From Acidobacteriota bacterium (GTDB lineage Bacteria; Acidobacteriota; Holophagae; Holophagales; Holophagaceae), in assembly GCA_005788175.1 (NCBI GenBank), contig SXYX01000012.1, positions 124,001 through 188,000 of the forward strand: a DNA stretch of 64,000 nucleotides, written 5' to 3'. Positions within the stretch are counted from its first letter, which is position 1. Every line of letters begins with the position of its first letter. The translations under genes and the position numbers were made by a program. This document shows positions 37,282 to 47,376 of this stretch, piece after piece. The notes beneath the pieces are model-generated. The model worked only from the letters and a program-made list of their open reading frames with translations, had not been told where the DNA came from and made no database searches.

Positions 37282-37701
37282 TCAGCGTGGGGGAGTTTTG
37301 GCGGAACATTCCATTCGAATGCGGGCGCGCTCAAGACGCGCTTGCGCTTCTCTTAAGGAATCCTCAGTGAAGGCACTTTGCAGTAGCTTAAGGGCTTGCT
37401 GGTGTTCAACCTCAGCTTCTTCATAATTAATCTGATCTTGAGTCTCGCTATCTTGCGCAAGAATCGTAACGCGATCAGGTCTCACTTCAGCAAACCCCCC
37501 AAAAACTGTAGCCATACGCTTTTGATTTCCTTCTGAGAAATAGATAACTCCATTATTCAAGGGCGTCATAGTGGGTGTATGAGCGGGAAGAATTCCATAA
37601 TATCCCTTGGTGAGAGAGGGAAATTGGAGATCCGACACTTGAACAGACAGAACCGTGCGCTGCGGCGTTATGACTTCAAGATGGAGGGTTGTTGTTGACA
37701 T
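37282..37701 (-). CDS. atpC: ATP synthase epsilon subunit AtpC
   Basis: F1 epsilon subunit of 139 residues: N-terminal beta-sandwich (L-H-L-E-V-I-T-P-Q-R) and C-terminal helical hairpin (about 85-139). It links rotor to F1 and can inhibit ATP hydrolysis. I prefer ATG 37701 over TTG 37707. It is the last gene of the atp set and is 22 nt after atpD. Confidence 0.92.
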   Translation of the reverse strand: MSTTTLHLEVITPQRTVLSVQVSDLQFPSLTKGYYGILPAHTPTMTPLNNGVIYFSEGNQKRMATVFGGFAEVRPDRVTILAQDSETQDQINYEEAEVEHQQALKLLQSAFTEDSLREAQARLERARIRMECSAKTPPR

Positions 37702-37723
37702 GATCAAGAAATCCGTTCTTTCT

Positions 37724-39172
<1,449 letters not shown>

Positions 39173-39192
39173 TCAAAAAGTAGATGAAGAAA

Positions 39193-40068
39193 TTAGGCGT
39201 TTGCTCCAGAAACGATTTCAATGATTTGATTAGTAATACTTGCTTGGCGAATTTTATTCATCGTCAACGTGAGTTTATTGATGACGTCGCCCGCATTATT
39301 CGTTGATTTATCCATAGCTGCCATACGCGCTCCGTGCTCAGAGGCTGAGGATTCTATAAGTTTTGCGAGAATTTCTGTCTCCACAAATTTAGGCAATAAT
39401 GCTTCGAGTGCAATGATGGGGTCTGGTTCTAAAAGGGGGGCGACTTCGTCGAATGAGACAACTTCGAGTTCCATGGGAAATAGTCTGACGACGCGAGGCT
39501 CCTGATTCACTGCGGAATAAAAATGATTATAGATCATATAAAGCCCATCGATTTTGCCCTCTTGATAAGCCTTGGCGGCATAATGACTGACCTCAGCGGC
39601 CACACGCTCTAAACCCTGAAGAGGAATCTGTATATAGTTTTCTCTTACATTGAGTTGGCGTTTTCGTGCCCAATCAGCTGAACGTTTTCCCGCTACATCA
39701 AATGATACTTTTTTAGAGCCAAGTGTCTCAACAAACTGATTGGCTTTCTTAAGAAGATTGGCATTGAATCCTCCGCACAGACCCTTGTCAGAGGCCACAA
39801 GCAAAACGTGAATGGATTTTTCTTCTCGAGGAAATAGAAAGGCTTGTACAAGAGGATGCTCAAGATTTGAGAGATTGTTCATCCCTTTTAATCGATTCAC
39901 AATAGATCCTGATACTTCCCTCATTTTTTGGGCAAATGGACGAAGAGCTAAAAGTCTCTCTTGGGATTTTCGCAATTTAACAGCGGAAATCATTTTCATA
40001 GCTTTCGTCACCTGCTGCGTATTTTTTACGGAGCGAATGCGTCTGCGTATATCTTGAAAACTTGCCAT
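39193..40068 (-). CDS. atpG: ATP synthase gamma subunit AtpG
   Basis: Central rotor stalk subunit of 291 residues. N-terminal helix I-R-R-R-I-R-S-V-K-N-T-Q-Q-V-T-K-A-M-K-M and C-terminal helix T-L-T-M-N-K-I-R-Q-A-S-I-T are conserved, as is S-D-K-G-L-C-G-G-F-N. Starts 3 nt after atpA. Confidence 0.96.
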   Translation of the reverse strand: MASFQDIRRRIRSVKNTQQVTKAMKMISAVKLRKSQERLLALRPFAQKMREVSGSIVNRLKGMNNLSNLEHPLVQAFLFPREEKSIHVLLVASDKGLCGGFNANLLKKANQFVETLGSKKVSFDVAGKRSADWARKRQLNVRENYIQIPLQGLERVAAEVSHYAAKAYQEGKIDGLYMIYNHFYSAVNQEPRVVRLFPMELEVVSFDEVAPLLEPDPIIALEALLPKFVETEILAKLIESSASEHGARMAAMDKSTNNAGDVINKLTLTMNKIRQASITNQIIEIVSGANA

Positions 40069-40071
40069 GTA

Positions 40072-41667
<1,596 letters not shown>

Positions 41668-42213
41668 TTACGATTGAGTGAGTAATTTTGACTTCATTTG
41701 ATGCAACAATCCCACGATTGAAGCGTCGATAATTGTGGAATTGACTTGTATCTTGAGACCACCAATTAAAAGGGGGTCAAGCGCCCAAGCCAAGCGAACC
41801 TTCTTACCTGTTCGCTTCGACAGAAGTACTATCAAGGATTCCTTTTGACTCTCACTTAAAGGATGGGCGGATGAAACCTGCGCCTCTAAGCGTCCCTCAC
41901 GCTCATCGACGAGATGATTAAAACGAGTTTGTATCTGGCTCAATAAGCGTAAACGGCCAGACTCTGTAACGACACGAATAAAATTACGGAAAGTTGTCCC
42001 AAACTCACTATTTGCAAGAATGAGGTCCACAATATCAGCTTTTTTCTTTGGATGAATAATAGAGACTTCAATCAGATGGGATAGATCTGGCTGAGAGTTT
42101 TTCATCTCAGTGAAGCGATGAAGTGCTTTGGATATTTCTGTGACAGATTCTTCCTTGAGCGCAATCTGAAGCAATGCTTTTGCATAACGATTAGCAACTA
42201 AACCCAGGCTCAT
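41668..42213 (-). CDS. atpH: ATP synthase delta subunit AtpH
   Basis: Peripheral stalk subunit of 181 residues (OSCP/delta family): starts with the typical A-x-R-Y-A-K-A-L-L and ends with G-G-L-K-I-Q-V-N-S-T-I-I-D-A-S. It binds the N-termini of alpha and the b dimer. Start ATGA overlaps the stop of atpF. Confidence 0.92.
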   Translation of the reverse strand: MSLGLVANRYAKALLQIALKEESVTEISKALHRFTEMKNSQPDLSHLIEVSIIHPKKKADIVDLILANSEFGTTFRNFIRVVTESGRLRLLSQIQTRFNHLVDEREGRLEAQVSSAHPLSESQKESLIVLLSKRTGKKVRLAWALDPLLIGGLKIQVNSTIIDASIVGLLHQMKSKLLTQS

Positions 42214-42743
42214 CGGAGATCCCCTAGATTAGTTATTGCGCGATCAATGGTATCGGACTGACCTCCGGCCTTAAGTTGTTGCTTGATTTTTTCTTGAGCA
42301 AGACCTAACGCAAGTTCAGCTGCTACAGCCTTAATTTCCTCCTGGGCTTGCTGAGTCCGTTCGGCAATTTCGCGTTCTGATTGTGCGAATATTTTTTCGG
42401 CTTCAGCTCGTGCCGATGAAATGATCATTTCTTTTTCTCGGTTTGCATCAAATTCAGCTTGGGTCAATACTTGAGCTAATTCTGATTGGAGTCCTTGCAT
42501 TTTCATTTGAAGTTCTTGGATTTGTTTTTCCCCATCTATGCGGTCTTTTTCAGACTGTGCAAGTAAACGGCAGAGTTCTTCTTGTCGATTTCTAAAAAAT
42601 TCAGCTGCTGGAACTTTCAGGAAGAAGATTAAGAGGCCTAAGAAAATTGAGAAATTTAAAATCTGAACGGCAAACTGAGCAACATCTGTTAGCGCATACC
42701 CAAATAAATTGATTCCTCCTGGAGCGAACGCTAAAAAAAACAT
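42210..42743 (-). CDS. atpF: ATP synthase b subunit AtpF
   Basis: Peripheral stalk b subunit of 177 residues: N-terminal membrane helix (about 25-45) ending in K-V-P-A-A-E-F-F-R-N-R, then a long Gln/Glu/Lys coiled coil (about 50-165). A second, different b-type subunit is directly upstream with a 1-nt overlap, so the stalk is likely a b/b' heterodimer. Confidence 0.9.
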   Translation of the reverse strand: MFFLAFAPGGINLFGYALTDVAQFAVQILNFSIFLGLLIFFLKVPAAEFFRNRQEELCRLLAQSEKDRIDGEKQIQELQMKMQGLQSELAQVLTQAEFDANREKEMIISSARAEAEKIFAQSEREIAERTQQAQEEIKAVAAELALGLAQEKIKQQLKAGGQSDTIDRAITNLGDLR

Positions 42744-43291
42744 TACTGATTTCCCTTTAGGAGAATGCGCTTGACCATGGCATCTGCAATAACATGGATG
42801 TCCGATTTTAGGCTCTCACGAGCTTCTGCACTCGCCTTCTCGAGGACTTTTTGTGCTTGCCCACGAAGTAGGCTGACCTCTCTCTGCGCTTGCTCAAGCA
42901 GTTGTACTTTTTCTGAAATCGCCAATGTAGTTAGTTCTTTTTTTCTTTCGAAGGCTTTTGCTCGAAGGAATTTCATCTGTTCTTGATATTTTTTTTGCTC
43001 GGATGCGATCTGTTGTGCAGCAATTTGTTTGGTATCAGAGCCTTTCTGAATCTCGGCGGTTCTGTCAGACATCATTTGAGTCAAGGGCTTGAAAAAAAAC
43101 AGGCTCAAATAAAAATACATGATCGTAACGAGAACCATCACAAAAATAATTTGATACAAATAGGGCCTCATAGGGTCAGGCATGGAGGCCAATATATCAG
43201 CTGGACCCTTCTGAATATCGACGAATGCAAGTGTGAGTATAGTGATCATAAACAGAACGGGAGGCCTCAATATAAAGACGAGATTTAGCAA
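42743..43291 (-). CDS. ATP synthase b' subunit (AtpF'/AtpX)
   Basis: Second b-type subunit, 182 residues: one strong membrane helix (about 48-68, I-F-V-M-V-L-V-T-I-M-Y-F) followed by M-S-D-R-T-A-E-I and a coiled coil. The first gene of this atp set; genes for a and c are not here. The track from TTG 43291 is open, but an ATG at 43249 would give 168 residues; neither has a good ribosome binding site, so the start is uncertain. A promoter-like sequence lies about 75 nt upstream. Confidence 0.85.
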   Translation of the reverse strand: MLNLVFILRPPVLFMITILTLAFVDIQKGPADILASMPDPMRPYLYQIIFVMVLVTIMYFYLSLFFFKPLTQMMSDRTAEIQKGSDTKQIAAQQIASEQKKYQEQMKFLRAKAFERKKELTTLAISEKVQLLEQAQREVSLLRGQAQKVLEKASAEARESLKSDIHVIADAMVKRILLKGNQ

Positions 43292-43366
43292 TTCTTTGAA
43301 GTTGACGATTGTGAGGGAAATCGAGCCCTCGTGACCCCAATAGATGAGGGTTTTAGAAGTCTTAAT

Positions 43367-43395
43367 ATTTTATCATTTTGAAGCCAATGGCTCAA
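43367..43395 (-). promoter_or_regulatory. Candidate promoter of the atp operon
   Basis: On the minus strand TTGAGC (plus positions 43390-43395) and TAAAAT (43367-43372) are separated by exactly 17 bp, a good sigma-70 layout. The predicted transcript starts near 43360, about 70-110 nt before the b' start, and carries a small GAGGG/CCCTC hairpin (43313-43330). Confidence 0.55.
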
Positions 43396-43455
43396 TGAGG
43401 GGTTTAAGATTTGACTCGTAGCCTTGCTCATGAGAGCCTAAAAAACTTAAGATAA

Positions 43456-43531
43456 GGGCTGTTAGCTCAGTTGGTAGAGCGGCTGCTTTACATGCAGCGG
43501 GTCGGGGGTTCGAGTCCCTCATCGCCCACCA
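43456..43531 (+). tRNA. tRNA-Val (anticodon TAC)
   Basis: Cloverleaf with anticodon loop TTTACAT (anticodon TAC), T-loop TTCGAGT, discriminator A and encoded CCA. The acceptor stem GGGCTGT against ATCGCCC has a T-C mismatch at pair 5-68 and a G-U at 6-67, unlike the usual GGGCGAT. Confidence 0.92.
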
Positions 43532-43549
43532 CTCAAACTTTGAAAATTT

Positions 43550-43626
43550 GGGGTCGTAGCTCAGTCGGTTAGAGTGCCAGCCTGTCACGCTGGAAGTCGC
43601 GGGTTCGAGTCCCGTCGGCCCCGCCA
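43550..43626 (+). tRNA. tRNA-Asp (anticodon GTC)
   Basis: Cloverleaf with acceptor GGGGTCG pairing with CGGCCCC, anticodon loop CTGTCAC (anticodon GTC), T-loop TTCGAGT, discriminator G and encoded CCA. It follows tRNA-Val by 18 nt. Minus-strand frames read across these two genes are not real. Confidence 0.95.
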
Positions 43627-43695
43627 AATGGATACACTCAAGACGTAGCGTACTTCTAGACTTTACTGCGTCTATAGGGTGTTCTTCATCAGCTT

Positions 43696-45228
43696 ATGAA
43701 ACTGCCTCTTGTTGCATTATGTGGACGGCCTAATGTGGGCAAATCCACACTTTTTAATCGACTCACTCGAAGCCGAGAGGCCCTGGTCCATGATTTACCG
43801 GGCATGACAAGAGATCGTAGTTATGGCTTTGTAGAAATTTTAAGTCAGGAAGGCAAGATCGCCGAAATATTTGAATGCGTCGATACAGGCGGTTTAGATT
43901 TCGAAGGAGCCGACGTAATCACCAAAGGAATCACTCGTATGGCTGATCAAGCCCTAGAGGAAGCTCAGGTCATTTGTTTTTTAGTTGATGGTCATGATGG
44001 GTGTACTTCCTCTGACGAAGAAATAGCTCAACGGCTTCAGAAAATAGGCAAGCCCATTCTCCTTGTCATCAACAAAGTTGACGGAATGAAGGGTGGAAGT
44101 CCAGATGGAGCCTTTTATCGATTTGGATTTGATGCCATTTTGCCCATTAGTGCTTCTCACGGCGAAGGGGTTGCAAATTTACTCCAAGCTATTCAAATTA
44201 GATTGCCTTATCATCGGAGGCCAGAAGAGATTGACATCACCCCTCTCGATGATGAACTCCGAATTGCTATCATTGGTCGACCCAACGTTGGGAAAAGTTC
44301 TTTAACCAACCGAATTCTGGGTTATGAACGCTCTCTAGTGAGCGAACTTGCAGGGACAACGAGAGATACCGTCGATACTGTTTTTAAGCGAGGCAGCCAA
44401 ACCTATCGACTTATTGACACAGCAGGAATACGACGAAAAGGAAAAACATTTGAGGGGGCTGAAAAACTTTCCATTGTCAAAGCTCGCCAAGCAATGGCTC
44501 GTGCAGACGTCTCTTTACTTTTGATTGACGCCCCAGAGGGGGCTACACACCAGGAAGCAGTTGTTGCGGGTTACGCTCAGGACGCTGGAGCCGCAATCAT
44601 CTTAGTGGTTAATAAATGGGATCTCATAGAGAAAGACGGCTTTACTACGCTAGCGATGGAAGATAAATTGAGACGACAACTTGGATTTTTACATCATGCA
44701 CCTCTGATCTTTATTTCTTCTCTAACGGGACAAAGAGTCAGCTCTCTTTTTCCAATGATCGATAGTGTAGCTAAAGCCCATCGTCAGCGCATTAGCACGG
44801 CTGAATTAAATCGTTTTCTTCGTTCATCTGTTAATGCAATGAACCCTCCGACCAAAAAAACAGGGCAATTAACCAAACTCTACTTCATGACTCAAGTAGG
44901 TGTTCGCCCTCCCAGTTTTGTCATTAAAGCCAATGCAAGTGGAGTTTTACACTTTAGCTACATACGTTTTCTTGAGAATCGTCTTAGAGAACAATTCGGA
45001 TTCCAAGGAACGCCTCTGCGCATTGCTGTGAAGAAAAAACAATCTAGCGATATCGAAGAAAAACATATTGCCAAGGTCCGTAAAGTGATCTCTTCCAAAC
45101 TCGGAATCAAGCCTAGCAAGAAAACCTTATCTGACCAGCGAAGAAAATTCATAAAAGACAAACAACAAGGTGGACGAACTAGCCCGTCTAGGCGATCGTC
45201 TAACCTAAAGTACAAAAAGAAAACATAA
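43696..45228 (+). CDS. der: Ribosome biogenesis GTPase Der (EngA)
   Basis: Double GTPase of 510 residues needed for 50S assembly. Two G domains: G-R-P-N-V-G-K-S-T at the start and G-R-P-N-V-G-K-S-S near residue 200; each has N-K-x-D (N-K-V-D, N-K-W-D) and D-T-x-G. A C-terminal KH-like domain follows (about 360-450), then a basic tail (about 455-510) longer than usual. TTG or ATG ambiguity is absent: ATG 43696 fits the family start. Confidence 0.95.
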   Translation: MKLPLVALCGRPNVGKSTLFNRLTRSREALVHDLPGMTRDRSYGFVEILSQEGKIAEIFECVDTGGLDFEGADVITKGITRMADQALEEAQVICFLVDGHDGCTSSDEEIAQRLQKIGKPILLVINKVDGMKGGSPDGAFYRFGFDAILPISASHGEGVANLLQAIQIRLPYHRRPEEIDITPLDDELRIAIIGRPNVGKSSLTNRILGYERSLVSELAGTTRDTVDTVFKRGSQTYRLIDTAGIRRKGKTFEGAEKLSIVKARQAMARADVSLLLIDAPEGATHQEAVVAGYAQDAGAAIILVVNKWDLIEKDGFTTLAMEDKLRRQLGFLHHAPLIFISSLTGQRVSSLFPMIDSVAKAHRQRISTAELNRFLRSSVNAMNPPTKKTGQLTKLYFMTQVGVRPPSFVIKANASGVLHFSYIRFLENRLREQFGFQGTPLRIAVKKKQSSDIEEKHIAKVRKVISSKLGIKPSKKTLSDQRRKFIKDKQQGGRTSPSRRSSNLKYKKKT

Positions 45229-45300
45229 GTTTCGTAGAAATTACATATTTTTCATCAGTTGATCACTAGCAACTGAGACCTTAATCAGGAGGGGTAAAAT

Positions 45301-45435
45301 ATGATAAGTTTTCTCACAGCATTGATTATAGGACTCACCGCAAAAATCGTTTGGATATCACTACCCATGCAGGTTGAGGAAGTTATGTCCTCTCCCCTTC
45401 AATTAAGTGAAGACGATCTAGGGGATCTTCAATAA
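45301..45435 (+). CDS. Small hypothetical protein with a strong ribosome binding site
   Basis: A 44-codon ORF, too short for ordinary gene finding. AGGAGGGG at 45287-45294 lies 6 nt before the ATG, the best binding site in this region. The first 22 residues are hydrophobic (M-I-S-F-L-T-A-L-I-I-G-L-T-A), like a membrane anchor, and the rest is acidic. It follows der after 72 nt and overlaps the end of recN by 18 nt in antisense. No known family. Small membrane protein or chance; only the binding site and the hydrophobic start support it. Confidence 0.45.
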   Translation: MISFLTALIIGLTAKIVWISLPMQVEEVMSSPLQLSEDDLGDLQ

Positions 45436-47106
45436 AGATTTGGCAAGAGTTAAAGTTTCTTTCTTCTGGCTATCTCCGGAAAGAAGTCTGGCTATTTCCC
45501 GGACTCGACCTTCGCCTTCAAGTCTTTCACAGCGACTTCTAGTTCGACCCGAATTTGTTTCTTTAGATAAAAATAGATGGTGCGTTGCTCGGGCAGCTAC
45601 TTGAGCTAAATGGGTCACCGATAATACTTGATGGTGACCTCCTAGCGTTTCGATCGCTTCTCCGACACGAATAGCTGTTTGACCTCCCACGCCTGCATCA
45701 ACCTCATCAAGGACAAGCGTGAGGGGTCGACCTTTATGATTTGGGCGGTGAAGCCCGGCGCCCAAAAGGGATAACATTAAGCGAGATAGTTCTCCCCCCG
45801 AAGCAATTTTAGATAGCGGCCGAAAACCCTCGCCCATATTCGATTCAATCCAAATGGAAAGTTCGCTAACTCCCAGAAGATCAATACGTAGACCTTGGTT
45901 CTCATGTATGAATGGGCTTTGGGGGTCGATACCGAAATTCAATCGAAATTGAACCCGCGCTTGATTCATACCCAAATGCTGAAGGCGCTCATGTAGTTGC
46001 TGCTCAAGTTGCGGAAGAGATAATTCGCGTTTTTGGTGCAGGATAAGAGCCGCTTCGCCATAGGCTTTAGCGGATCCTTTAAGTGCTTTTTTATACACCT
46101 CGATCGAGCCTTCACTTCCTTGGAGAAGTTTTTGCTCCTGCTTAAGATTTAAATGAACACTAGATAGATCATCTGGTTCACAGCGATGAACTCTTGCTAG
46201 TTTTTCATACAAAGCTAGGCGATTCTCAACCTCCTCAATTCGATGAGTCCCAGTTCCAACCCATTTTTGAGTTGCGTCTTCAGTTAAAGCTTTCAAATCT
46301 TCCAATTCAAGAAGCGCTTGTTTGAGCCGGTCCTGGGTTGGGACGCTCTCGCTCCAAAGACTGCTAGCGCGATATCCGGCTCGAAGGATGGCATCTAAAC
46401 TTGGAGAGATTTGCCCAAATTCACGACTCATTTCCTCATACAACTTAGCTAGTTGAGCTGCGTGACGCAAGGGTTCTCGCTCTTCCTTCAATTGAGACCA
46501 TTCGCCGGGTTGAGGTCCAAGTTGATCTAACGCCTCAAAGTAAGATGAGAGCTCAATGAGTCTTCCTTCTCGATCAGCCTCGCTTCTTTGTCTGGAACGG
46601 AGAGCTAGTTGATCCTGTTGAACTTGGCTTACTAATAAAGCAAGAGAAGGCTCGATTCCAATAACTTCATCTAAAAGAGATAGGTGGCGATCTTCATTTA
46701 AAAGATTCTGATGATCGTGCTGACTTGTCAATCGCATCCATAGGCGGCCTGCCTCCTTCAAATCACCTACCGAGCAAATACTTTGGTTAATCCAGGCTTT
46801 AGATCGACCTGCCGAGGATACCTCCCGGCGAAGTTGAATTGGAAATTCTAATTTGAATCCTTTCGCTTGGAGAAAATTTGTCCACGGTTCACGAGTCACT
46901 TCAAGTGTCCCTTCGACAATAGCTCGGTCTTCACCGCGGCGAACAGTATCTGAGTCCCCACGTGATCCCACCAAAAGACTCAGGGCGTCGACTAGTAATG
47001 ATTTGCCCGCACCTGTCTCACCAGTCAGAACCGTAAACCCAGATCCGAGATCCAAAATAAGATCCTCAACGAGTGCCAAATTTTGGATTCGAAGACGGGT
47101 GAGCAT
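45418..47106 (-). CDS. recN: DNA repair protein RecN
   Basis: SMC-like ATPase of 562 residues that acts in double-strand break repair. Walker A is G-E-T-G-A-G-K-S, then long coiled coils (about 150-370), then the C-terminal half with I-A-S-G-G-E-L-S-R (ABC signature) and L-D-E-V-D-A-G-V-G-G (Walker B). I use ATG 47106; TTG 47109 is also possible. A short frame at its 3' end overlaps on the other strand. Confidence 0.94.
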   Translation of the reverse strand: MLTRLRIQNLALVEDLILDLGSGFTVLTGETGAGKSLLVDALSLLVGSRGDSDTVRRGEDRAIVEGTLEVTREPWTNFLQAKGFKLEFPIQLRREVSSAGRSKAWINQSICSVGDLKEAGRLWMRLTSQHDHQNLLNEDRHLSLLDEVIGIEPSLALLVSQVQQDQLALRSRQRSEADREGRLIELSSYFEALDQLGPQPGEWSQLKEEREPLRHAAQLAKLYEEMSREFGQISPSLDAILRAGYRASSLWSESVPTQDRLKQALLELEDLKALTEDATQKWVGTGTHRIEEVENRLALYEKLARVHRCEPDDLSSVHLNLKQEQKLLQGSEGSIEVYKKALKGSAKAYGEAALILHQKRELSLPQLEQQLHERLQHLGMNQARVQFRLNFGIDPQSPFIHENQGLRIDLLGVSELSIWIESNMGEGFRPLSKIASGGELSRLMLSLLGAGLHRPNHKGRPLTLVLDEVDAGVGGQTAIRVGEAIETLGGHHQVLSVTHLAQVAARATHHLFLSKETNSGRTRSRCERLEGEGRVREIARLLSGDSQKKETLTLAKSLLKIP

Positions 47107-47138
47107 CAACTAGAGCATAGCGAAAGGGAGGCCAATTC

Positions 47139-47167
47139 TTGACGGATTCTATAAAAAAATGCATACT
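47139..47167 (+). promoter_or_regulatory. Candidate promoter of the SAM-riboswitch methionine operon
   Basis: TTGACG at 47139 and CATACT at 47162 are 17 bp apart. The predicted start of transcription, near 47174, is just before the riboswitch begins at 47181. Weak -10 match but good placement. Confidence 0.45.
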
Positions 47168-47180
47168 AATTGTAGTTCTT

Positions 47181-47320
47181 TCTCAGTCCCTAGGAGCGTT
47201 ATCCAGAAAGGTGGAGGGTTCAGGCCCTGCGAAACCTTGGCAACCTGCCCTATAAGGCAAGGTGCTACATCCTGCCCTCATTTTTACCAAAAAAAGGGAA
47301 AGATACCGAGCATTCTGAGA
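47181..47320 (+). promoter_or_regulatory. SAM-I (S-box) riboswitch
   Basis: Clear S-box core: T-T-A-T-C-C-A-G-A-A-A-G-G-T-G-G-A-G-G-G, then G-G-C-C-C-x-x-C-G-A-A-A-C-C-x-x-G-G-C-A-A-C-C, then A-A-G-G-T-G-C-T-A-C-A-T-C-C, then a closing G-A-T-A. P1 (about C-G-T-T-A-T-C with G-A-T-A-C-C-G, one mismatch) is present; TCTCAG at 47181 and CTGAGA at 47315 could extend it. SAM binding should turn off the genes that follow. No T-run terminator follows, so control is probably at translation (see the hairpin at 47350). Confidence 0.93.
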
Positions 47321-47349
47321 CTGCTTGATTGTAAAAGTTCTGAACAACC

Positions 47350-47370
47350 CCTAAAGACTTTATCTTAAGG
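47350..47370 (+). promoter_or_regulatory. Hairpin that could hide the ribosome binding site of the metF fusion gene
   Basis: CCTAAAGA (47350-47357) pairs with TCTTAAGG (47363-47370) over seven of eight positions with a 5-nt loop. The right arm contains the AAGG that precedes the GTG start at 47377, so the hairpin would block initiation. This would be the output part of the SAM riboswitch. Confidence 0.5.
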
Positions 47371-47376
47371 TGTTAT

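Noticed and set aside
43373-43627. Minus-strand frame that looks like a conserved 'WWAMRDSNPRP' protein
   Set aside because: It runs across tRNA-Val and tRNA-Asp in antisense. Such peptides are a known annotation artefact of tRNA genes.
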